Below are positions 1-4,843 of a stretch of DNA of 5,408 bases, piece after piece. The stretch comes from Paracoccaceae bacterium. GTDB taxonomy: Bacteria; Pseudomonadota; Alphaproteobacteria; Rhodobacterales; Rhodobacteraceae. The stretch's first letter is position 1; each line of letters opens with the position of its first letter. The notes beneath the pieces are model-generated. The model did no database searches and was not told where the DNA came from. It saw only the letters and a program-made list of their open reading frames with translations. The DNA is taken from the NCBI GenBank assembly GCA_018647275.1, contig JABGTH010000282.1:1-5408 (forward strand), given 5' to 3'. The translations under genes were made by a program, and so were the position numbers.

Positions 1-328
1 TCACGACATTCTCTAGGTCATTCCAGTCGTCCGCGATGTTTGTTTTTCCATTGAGTGTGCACTGAAAAAATACCTCGACTTGATGGTAGTCTTTTTCTGG
101 CATGTGAAATTCATTCACAAGGGCAGGTGTGCCAACTATTATGTCTAGCCCTGTTTCTTCAAAAACCTCGCGTTTTAAGTTTTCTGGCAAACTGGTTCCA
201 ATATTTACACCACCACCAGGCGTACACATCAGCGGGCTTTCCTGCCCAGCCCATGCGTTGACCAACAGTAATCGATCTTCGTGGATGATGATCGCTCGAA
301 CGGCGACGCGAGGTGGCTTTTCTGACAT
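1..328 (-). CDS. NUDIX hydrolase, 3' end cut off by the window edge
   Basis: NUDIX enzymes hydrolyse a nucleoside diphosphate linked to another group; the substrate here cannot be read from sequence. The reverse-strand frame gives 109 residues before the window ends. After a short MSEKPPRVAVRAIII strand comes PGGGV (37-41) and the Nudix box: G39, five residues, T45, seven residues, then REVFEETGL (53-61). The metal-binding Glu residues E54, E57 and E58 are present. The first conserved Glu of the box is replaced by Thr45, which may be a subfamily trait. I place the start at the ATG at 328 because the protein then begins right before the first NUDIX strand. An upstream in-frame ATG at 397 would add 23 residues with no recognisable domain and leave only 4 bases to the divergent hydrolase start. 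Neither start has a clear ribosome binding site. The family call is firm; the start is uncertain. Confidence 0.88.
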   Translation of the reverse strand, partial: MSEKPPRVAVRAIIIHEDRLLLVNAWAGQESPLMCTPGGGVNIGTSLPENLKREVFEETGLDIIVGTPALVNEFHMPEKDYHQVEVFFQCTLNGKTNIADDWNDLENVV

Positions 329-401
329 TTTTGGGCTTTCGGTGCGAATGAATGACGCACCACCATTCCATGTGAAGTTGCGAAGGTCTATCTGCATCGT
401 T

Positions 402-1172
402 ATGAAACACGTCTTTGCCACCTTAATTGCAATCTGCTGCGGTGGACCTGTCGCCGCCAATTGTGTCGTCTTGATACATGGCCTTGCGCGCACGGAATCC
501 TCATTCGCATTAATGGAGACGGCGTTGGAAGCTGAGGAGTATTTCGTGGTTCGCCCGGGTTATCCCTCAACCAATGCGTCAATTTCTGATTTGGCTGATG
601 CGACTATTCCCGCGGCTCTTGCATCCTGCCCTGAGGGGCCACTTTATTTTGTAACCCATTCAATGGGTGGGATTATGTTACGCGATTGGCTCAGCCGAAA
701 CCGCCCTGAGAATCTTGAACGTATCGTAATGTTGGCACCGCCCAACAAGGGTAGCGAAATCGTCGATACATTTTCGGGTCTTTTCATCTTTGACCAGATA
801 AACGGCCCCGCTGGATTACAGTTGGGCACAGGAGAAGAAAGCCTGCCGCTGTCGTTACCTGCAGTGAATTACCCCGTTGGCGTAATTGCGGGCGATCAGT
901 CCTTGAACGTGTACTTTTCGAGGCTTTTACCTGGAGCGGATGACGGCAAAGTTGCTGTGAGTTCAACTGTTGTCGCTGGAATGAAAGATCATATCGTCCT
1001 GCCAGTTACCCATACGTTTATGATGAACAATCCAAGGGTCATTACGGAAACGATTTTGTTTTTAGAAACAGGTGCCTTTGATCCGTCTATCAGTTGGGCA
1101 GATGCGTTGTTGGAACTCTTTGGCTGCGAAGGCTTTGATTGCCTTAAGGGAAACCCAGGTGCCGAGCGCTGA
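402..1172 (+). CDS. exported alpha/beta hydrolase, lipase/esterase-like
   Basis: This is a 256-residue predicted serine hydrolase of the alpha/beta fold, probably acting on ester or lipid substrates outside the cytoplasm. The N-terminus (MKHVFATLIAICCGGPVAAN) is a typical short signal peptide with likely cleavage after A18 or A19. LIHG (24-27) is the oxyanion-hole HG motif. The nucleophile elbow is THSMGG (85-90) with Ser87; Thr replaces the usual first Gly of GxSxG. Candidate acid residues are D180/D181 in the DDGKV segment and the candidate base is His204 in VTHTF. C242 and C247 near the C-terminus could form a disulfide after export. The reading frame is open upstream to 129, but the ATG at 402 gives the signal peptide, and the upstream part overlaps the NUDIX gene on the other strand. 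The only purine-rich stretch (GAAGG, 382-386) is 15 bases from the ATG, so the ribosome binding site is weak. Substrate unknown. Confidence 0.87.
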   Translation: MKHVFATLIAICCGGPVAANCVVLIHGLARTESSFALMETALEAEEYFVVRPGYPSTNASISDLADATIPAALASCPEGPLYFVTHSMGGIMLRDWLSRNRPENLERIVMLAPPNKGSEIVDTFSGLFIFDQINGPAGLQLGTGEESLPLSLPAVNYPVGVIAGDQSLNVYFSRLLPGADDGKVAVSSTVVAGMKDHIVLPVTHTFMMNNPRVITETILFLETGAFDPSISWADALLELFGCEGFDCLKGNPGAER

Positions 1173-1182
1173 TCTTTAGCCG

Positions 1183-2067
1183 CTATAGTCTGTTCACTTG
1201 AATCTTCAGTGTCATATTTCCGGCCTCATCACGTGGCACTTCGCCCGCGCGAATGTTTACCTGTAATGATGGTATGATAAGCTTGGGCATTGAAAGTTGC
1301 GCATCACGCGTTTCGCGCATTTTTACAAAATCAGATCGGGTCGCCCCGTCGCCAATGTGGATATTGGCCTTCTTCTGGGCACCCACGGTGGTTTCCCAAG
1401 CGATGGAACACCCATTGGGGCCATAGTCGTGGCAAACGAAGAGGCGCACGTCATCAGGTAAGCTGAGAACCTTGGTGATACTGTCATAGAGTTGGCCCGC
1501 ATCACCGCCCGGAAAATCAGCACGTGCCGAACCGCCGTCGGGCATGAACAAGGTATCACCGGCAAAGGCTGCATCACCCATTACATGCACCATGCATGCA
1601 GGTGTATGGCCCGGGGTGTGAATGGCAAAGCACTCAAGGCTACCAATTTTATACAGGTCGCCATCCTTGAACAGCTTGTCGAACTGTGAGCCATCTCGCT
1701 GAAATTCGGTCCCTTCGTTGAAAACCTTCCCAAAGGTGTCTTGAACCTCTTGGATGTACTCACCAATCCCGATTTTTCCGCCCAGCTGTCCTTGGATATA
1801 GGGTGCGCCAGAAAGATGGTCTGCATGGACGTGGGTTTCTATGATCCACTCGAGATGCAAGCCATTGGACGTTATGAAATCAATGATCTCATCTGCGCTT
1901 TCGTAACTTAGACGGCCAGCTGCATAGTCAAATTGCATAACTGCATCAATAATCGCGCATGATGTGCTGTCAGGATCTTTGATGACATAGCTAATTGTGT
2001 TGGACTGTGCGTCGAAAAAAGCACTTACGTCTGGAGGTTTGTCCAAAGACACATTGGGCATCGTCAT
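1183..2067 (-). CDS. metallo-beta-lactamase-fold hydrolase, Blh/ETHE1-like (possible persulfide dioxygenase)
   Basis: The 294-residue protein has the metal-binding motif THVHADH (78-84; H79, H81, D83, H84), then H154 in HTPGHT, D171 in FAGDTLF and H213 in VCHDYGP, a complete ligand set for this fold. The segment SARADFPGGDA (180-190) and the QFDKLFKDGD stretch (128-137) resemble the Blh/ETHE1-like branch, whose studied members include iron persulfide dioxygenases that oxidise glutathione persulfide to sulfite. That role is inferred from family resemblance; glyoxalase II-like thioester hydrolysis remains possible. The N-terminal DUF442 phosphatase-like domain fused to some Blh proteins is absent, and no sulfur-metabolism partner lies nearby. 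The first ATG (2067) is chosen because GGAAAG (2078-2073) sits 5 bases upstream; the second ATG, at 2061, would be 11 bases away. It converges with the alpha/beta hydrolase and lies 71 bases behind purK on the same strand. Confidence 0.9.
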   Translation of the reverse strand: MTMPNVSLDKPPDVSAFFDAQSNTISYVIKDPDSTSCAIIDAVMQFDYAAGRLSYESADEIIDFITSNGLHLEWIIETHVHADHLSGAPYIQGQLGGKIGIGEYIQEVQDTFGKVFNEGTEFQRDGSQFDKLFKDGDLYKIGSLECFAIHTPGHTPACMVHVMGDAAFAGDTLFMPDGGSARADFPGGDAGQLYDSITKVLSLPDDVRLFVCHDYGPNGCSIAWETTVGAQKKANIHIGDGATRSDFVKMRETRDAQLSMPKLIIPSLQVNIRAGEVPRDEAGNMTLKIQVNRL

Positions 2068-2117
2068 GGCAGCTTTCCGATCAATAAACGCCTCAAGAAA
2101 AGGATGGCACCGGTATT

Positions 2118-2138
2118 TTGACTGTCAACGATCACAGT
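2118..2138 (-). promoter_or_regulatory. candidate promoter -35 with overlapping palindromes upstream of the MBL-fold gene
   Basis: On the minus strand the purK-MBL gap has a perfect TTGACA (2128-2123), but no good -10 follows; the best at 16-base spacing is CATCCT (2106-2101), matching only three positions. Two inverted repeats overlap this box: TTGAC-A-GTCAA (2128-2118) and ACTGT-8-ACAGT (2138-2121). A weak -10 together with symmetric elements on the -35 could mean a regulated promoter, but the arms are only 5 bases and could be chance. The sequence after the second repeat has no T-run, so it is not a good purK terminator. Confidence 0.3.
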
Positions 2139-3203
2139 TTATTTGATTCGATTGAAATGCCCCATCTTGCGATCCGTTTTCACCTCAGCTTTGCCGTATA
2201 AGTGCAGCGCAGTATTCGGTTCTTTGGCAAGGGTAGGCACACGGTCCATGTCGCGGCCAATCAGGTTTTCCATCACAACGTCAGAGTGACGCTTGCCGTC
2301 CCCCAATGTCCAACCAGCGACGGCACGAATATGTTGTTCAAACTGGTCAACGGCACACCCGTTTTGGGTCCAGTGGCCAGAATTGTGCACACGCGGCGCG
2401 ATCTCGTTCACGATCAATCCGTTCGGGGTTACAAACAATTCAACGCCCAAGACGCCGACGTAATCTAATGCATTCAGGATGTTTGCGGCGATCAGGATCG
2501 CATCTGTACGCAAGCTTGGAGAAAGGCGAGCAGGGATCGTGGTCGTGTGTAAGATGCCGTTGCGGTGAACGTTTTCGCCCGGATCATAGCAGGCGACTTC
2601 GCCTGTGATACTGCGTGCGGCGATAACAGAAACTTCATGCGTAAAGCTGATAAAGCCTTCTAAGACGGCGGCGCTGCCCGCCATGTCTTTGAACGCAGCA
2701 GCAGCGTCCTCAGTTTTCATTATCCGCGCCTGACCTTTACCATCATAACCAAAGCGGCGGGTTTTTAGGATGGAAGGTGCACCGATGTTATCTATTGCGG
2801 CAGTTAGCGTGGCTTCATCAGGGATGTCGGAGAATGGCGCTACGTTTAGGCCAAGGCCTTGCAAGAAGTTCTTTTCCGTCAAGCGATCCTGCGAGATGCG
2901 AAGGGCTTCGCGGCCGGGACGAATGGGACGCAGGGTTTCAAGCAGATCAAGCGCGCTGGTTGGGATGTTCTCAAATTCATAAGTGATCACATCAACATCA
3001 GCGGCAAAGGTGCGCAATGCATCCGCGTCATCATATTTGGCAGTCGTGACGCGGTCTGCAACTTCGCCTGCGGGTGGGTTTGCGCCTGGCTCAAAGATGT
3101 GGGTTTTGAAACCTAAGCGGCTGGCTGCTACGCTGAGCATGCGGCCTAGTTGGCCACCGCCCAAAATGCCGATTGTTGCGCCGGTTGTCAGTGTATCAGT
3201 CAT
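2139..3203 (-). CDS. purK: N5-carboxyaminoimidazole ribonucleotide synthetase PurK
   Basis: PurK uses ATP and bicarbonate to carboxylate 5-aminoimidazole ribonucleotide (AIR) to N5-CAIR in cytoplasmic de novo purine synthesis. The 354-residue protein has the usual family length. It begins with the glycine-rich nucleotide-fold motif GILGGGQLGRML (12-23), followed by YEFENIP (75-81). The ATP-grasp domain shows KTRRFGYDGKGQ (147-158), the EGFISFTHEVSVI strand (182-194) and the signature NEIAPRVHNSGHWT (266-279), including the ATP/Mg-binding E267. I start it at the ATG at 3203, which overlaps the end of purE by 8 bases. The frame stays open to an ATG at 3239, but that would add 12 non-conserved residues deep inside purE. 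No strong ribosome binding site precedes 3203, so translational coupling to purE is likely. It ends in TAA, with no obvious terminator after it. Confidence 0.96.
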   Translation of the reverse strand: MTDTLTTGATIGILGGGQLGRMLSVAASRLGFKTHIFEPGANPPAGEVADRVTTAKYDDADALRTFAADVDVITYEFENIPTSALDLLETLRPIRPGREALRISQDRLTEKNFLQGLGLNVAPFSDIPDEATLTAAIDNIGAPSILKTRRFGYDGKGQARIMKTEDAAAAFKDMAGSAAVLEGFISFTHEVSVIAARSITGEVACYDPGENVHRNGILHTTTIPARLSPSLRTDAILIAANILNALDYVGVLGVELFVTPNGLIVNEIAPRVHNSGHWTQNGCAVDQFEQHIRAVAGWTLGDGKRHSDVVMENLIGRDMDRVPTLAKEPNTALHLYGKAEVKTDRKMGHFNRIK

Positions 3204-3702
3204 CAGTTGGGGCATCCGGAATTGAGGCAGACAAGTCATTGCGCCATGTGTCTAAACGTGTGGCCAATTCTGGGTCTTGAAGGGCCAATATACCAGCGGC
3301 CATCAAAGCGGCATTCGTTGCCCCTGCGCCACCAATTGCCATAGTCGCGACAGGAAAGCCGCGTGGCATTTGTAGGATCGAGTACAGAGAGTCGACGCCA
3401 GACAAAGCTTTTGTTTGCACTGGTACACCAACAACAGGCACTCGCGTTTTTGACGCCATCATGCCGGGGAGGTGAGCTGCACCACCGGCGCCTGCTATAA
3501 TAACTTGCAATCCACGATCAACAGCCGTTTTGCCATAATCCCACAAGCGATCAGGTGTGCGATGTGCTGACACAATCTTGGATTCATAAGGAATACCTAG
3601 TTGATCAAGAATGTCAGCGGCTTCACGCATGGTTGGCCAATCTGATTGGCTGCCCATGATAATGCCAACTTTAATTGGTGTGGTGGAAGAGTGCTGTGTC
3701 AT
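3196..3702 (-). CDS. purE: N5-CAIR mutase PurE (class I)
   Basis: PurE moves the carboxylate of N5-CAIR, made by PurK, to carbon 4 to give CAIR in purine synthesis. The 168-residue sequence shows class I hallmarks: IIMGSQSDWPTM (14-25) binding the phosphate/ribose, SAHRTP (45-50) with the active-site His47, and AGAGGAAHLPGM (70-81). The presence of purK directly downstream supports the bacterial PurE/PurK route rather than a CO2-dependent class II enzyme. The roughly 10-residue tail (ASIPDAPTDD) looks variable. The start at 3702 has AAGGG (3715-3711) 8 bases upstream and a promoter about 30 bases upstream. Its TGA stop lies inside the first codons of purK, indicating one transcript. Confidence 0.97.
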   Translation of the reverse strand: MTQHSSTTPIKVGIIMGSQSDWPTMREAADILDQLGIPYESKIVSAHRTPDRLWDYGKTAVDRGLQVIIAGAGGAAHLPGMMASKTRVPVVGVPVQTKALSGVDSLYSILQMPRGFPVATMAIGGAGATNAALMAAGILALQDPELATRLDTWRNDLSASIPDAPTDD

Positions 3703-3731
3703 TAAGTAAGCCCTTGTTTGGCGAAGCGGTC

Positions 3732-3759
3732 ACTATAGCGTGATGGTCGTGCGAGGCAA
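3732..3759 (-). promoter_or_regulatory. sigma70-like promoter of purEK
   Basis: Reading the minus strand, TTGCCT (3759-3754, four of six matches to the -35 consensus) is followed after 16 bases by TATAGT (3737-3732, five of six matches to the -10). Transcription would begin near 3725, giving a leader of about 23 bases before the purE ATG with its AAGGG at 3715-3711. There is no room for a riboswitch in that leader. The promoter lies in the 83-base gap behind the DUF465 gene, so purEK need not depend on read-through. Confidence 0.6.
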
Positions 3760-3785
3760 TGCTGTCAGCCCCAAGGAGCAGATAA

Positions 3786-4010
3786 TTAAGCGATAATATC
3801 GGGGGTTAACCGGTCTTCGATGACTGTTATGCGGTCTTTGAGCCAAAGCTTTTGTTTTTTGAGGCGTCGAAGCATCAATTGATCGCTTGTCCCCACATCA
3901 ACCAATTCTTTGATTGCATCATCCAAAGCGCGATGGTCCGTGCGGAACACTTCCAATTCGACACGAAGAACGTCGTCGGTTTTCATGGATATGTCTGATT
4001 GGTCATTCAT
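3786..4010 (-). CDS. small YdcH-like (DUF465) coiled-coil protein
   Basis: This 74-residue charged protein is predicted to be almost entirely helical. The heptad-like core runs from VLRVELEVFRTDHRALDDAI (14-33) through LRRLKKQKLWLKDRITVIE (47-65) and ends TPDIIA. The RLKKQKLxLKD segment with a following short helix matches my recollection of DUF465/YdcH proteins, which are small cytoplasmic proteins of unknown function. It sits 83 bases upstream of purE on the same strand. The ATG at 4010 is used here; the ATG at 3986 (MKTDDVLR) is a real alternative, and neither has a clear Shine-Dalgarno. A possible promoter is TTGAAA (4044-4039), 15 bases, TAGAAT (4023-4018). It would start transcription so near 4010 that the first ATG would be nearly leaderless, which slightly favours the shorter form. 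Confidence 0.8.
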   Translation of the reverse strand: MNDQSDISMKTDDVLRVELEVFRTDHRALDDAIKELVDVGTSDQLMLRRLKKQKLWLKDRITVIEDRLTPDIIA

Positions 4011-4088
4011 AACGCTGATTCTAACTCGTGTTTGCAGGTTTCAATATAAGGCGCTGAAATGGCTGCGCATAGGTATTTCATCAAAGGT

Positions 4089-4118
4089 CTTGTCGGGCGG
4101 TTAATTCATTCCCATATT
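4089..4118 (+). promoter_or_regulatory. RpoH (sigma32)-like heat-shock promoter of the hsp20 operon
   Basis: CTTG (4089-4092) is the core of a sigma32 -35 element, and CCCATATT (4111-4118) fits the C-rich -10 element (CCCCATnT in E. coli, similar in alphaproteobacteria). Taking the 7-base -35 (4089-4095) and an 8-base -10 (4110-4117), the spacer is 14 bases, within the usual range. The -35 deviates after CTTG (TC instead of AA). Transcription would start near 4125 and leave a leader of about 60 bases. Its place in front of an Hsp20 gene makes the call credible; no competing sigma70 promoter was seen. Confidence 0.6.
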
Positions 4119-4133
4119 CATTGCAGAAGGTCG

Positions 4134-4175
4134 CCTAGTCTAGGGGCCAAAACTGACTGTCGCTTAACTAGAAGG
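4134..4175 (+). promoter_or_regulatory. possible RNA thermometer-like stem masking the hsp20 Shine-Dalgarno
   Basis: In the leader, CCU (4134-4136) can pair with AGG (4173-4175) and UCUAG (4139-4143) with CUAGA (4168-4172), with AG (4137-4138) bulged. This 8-pair helix around a 24-base loop would bury most of the ribosome binding site. Small heat-shock genes of alphaproteobacteria often carry ROSE thermometers, but the typical ROSE U(U/C)GCU anti-SD motif is not seen. A competing small hairpin, CCUA-GUC-UAGG (4134-4144), also exists. Treat as a hypothesis. Confidence 0.25.
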
Positions 4176-4176
4176 A
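4171..4176 (+). promoter_or_regulatory. Shine-Dalgarno of hsp20
   Basis: GAAGGA ends 8 bases before the ATG at 4185 and decides this start. The reading frame is open further upstream to an ATG at 4059, but that start lies before the heat-shock promoter. The next ATG, at 4194, would be 17 bases from the site. Confidence 0.8.
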
Positions 4177-4184
4177 CGTGTCGC

Positions 4185-4598
4185 ATGACCAAAATGACCC
4201 TTGCTTCGTACCCGCACATGTTGGGCTTCGAGCAACTCGAACGTTTGATGGAGCGCACTGCCAAGACTGGCAACGAAGGCTATCCACCGTTCAATATTGA
4301 ACAAACATCTGATCTATCTTACCGTATTACTTTGGCCGTCGCAGGTTTTGCAGAAGATGAATTGGCAATCACGGTTGAGGATCGCCAGCTTGTGATCCGC
4401 GGGCGCAACACTGACGATGTTGAAGGCCGTGTATTTCTGCACCGCGGTATCGCGTCGCGCCAGTTTCAACGCTCTTTCGTTTTGGCGGAAGGGGTAGATG
4501 TAGGGGAGGCCGTGATGGAAAACGGTTTACTGCACATTGATTTGACGCAAGCTAAACCAGAGACAGTGGTCCAAACCATCAACATAAAGAAAGGGTAA
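4185..4598 (+). CDS. Hsp20-family small heat-shock protein (IbpA-like)
   Basis: An ATP-independent holdase chaperone that binds unfolding proteins in the cytoplasm and forms oligomers. The 137 residues match the usual length of bacterial class A small heat-shock proteins. The N-terminal arm (1-30) contains the FEQLERLMER helix. The alpha-crystallin domain begins at YPPFNIE (33-39), continues with YRITLAVAGFAEDELAI (46-62) and LVIRG (69-73), then HRGIASRQFQRSFVLAEGV (86-104) and NGLLHIDL (113-120), the conserved GxLxI strand. The C-terminal INI (132-134) is the IxI motif that anchors neighbouring dimers. A sigma32-like promoter and a strong Shine-Dalgarno precede it, consistent with heat induction. 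The DUF1150 gene follows after 3 bases in the same operon. Confidence 0.95.
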   Translation: MTKMTLASYPHMLGFEQLERLMERTAKTGNEGYPPFNIEQTSDLSYRITLAVAGFAEDELAITVEDRQLVIRGRNTDDVEGRVFLHRGIASRQFQRSFVLAEGVDVGEAVMENGLLHIDLTQAKPETVVQTINIKKG

Positions 4599-4601
4599 GT
4601 C

Positions 4602-4838
4602 ATGAATTCAGAGTACAAATTCGACGACGAGCTATCAGCAGATACCGATCGAATGGTTTACGTAAAACCTGTGTTGGTCAGCGATTTGCCAAGTGAAGTT
4701 CAAAGCCAAATTGACGGCGTGAAGAAAATGTTCGCAGTTCACGATGCCGACGGCAAGCAATTGGCGTTGGTCGGTGATCGTCGCCTAGCCTTCGCGCTTG
4801 CGCGCCAGCACGATTACAGCCCCCAACCACTACACTAA
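4602..4838 (+). CDS. DUF1150-family small protein, cotranscribed with hsp20
   Basis: A 78-residue protein of unknown function. The recognisable core is VKPVLVSDLPSEV (21-33) followed by MFAVHDADGKQLALVGDRRLAFALARQHDYSP (43-74). The pattern HDAxGxxLALVxDRxLAFxxARQxD is what I recall for DUF1150, a family largely confined to alphaproteobacteria and often placed immediately after an Hsp20 gene. No signal peptide, membrane segment or Cys pair is present, so a cytoplasmic location is likely. Translation starts 3 bases after the hsp20 stop, with AAGGG (4591-4595) lying inside the end of hsp20, so the two are almost certainly one transcript. A role as an accessory to the chaperone is suggested only by gene order. 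Confidence 0.88.
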   Translation: MNSEYKFDDELSADTDRMVYVKPVLVSDLPSEVQSQIDGVKKMFAVHDADGKQLALVGDRRLAFALARQHDYSPQPLH

Positions 4839-4843
4839 TTGGG

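Noticed and set aside
129..401. Rightward open frame continuing upstream of the alpha/beta hydrolase
   Set aside because: It overlaps the NUDIX coding sequence on the other strand, and the ATG at 402 gives a proper signal peptide; the upstream translation has no domain-like character.
1165..1184. Stem-loop at the convergent hydrolase/MBL junction (AGCGCT...AGCCGCT)
   Set aside because: About six pairs with a bulge, and no T-run follows on either strand, so it does not qualify as an intrinsic terminator.
1492..1826. Frames on both strands inside the MBL-fold gene
   Set aside because: They overlap a fully motif-supported gene and show no independent start signals or domain motifs.
3703..3725. 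Purine riboswitch in the purE leader
   Set aside because: The predicted leader is about 23 bases, far too short for an aptamer.
3750..3785. Possible terminator between DUF465 and purE
   Set aside because: Only a 4-pair GCTC/GGGC stem could be drawn and there is no T-run after it.
4059..4184. Upstream extension of the Hsp20 reading frame from an ATG at 4059
   Set aside because: It would start before the heat-shock promoter; the strong GAAGGA and the family's usual length point to 4185.
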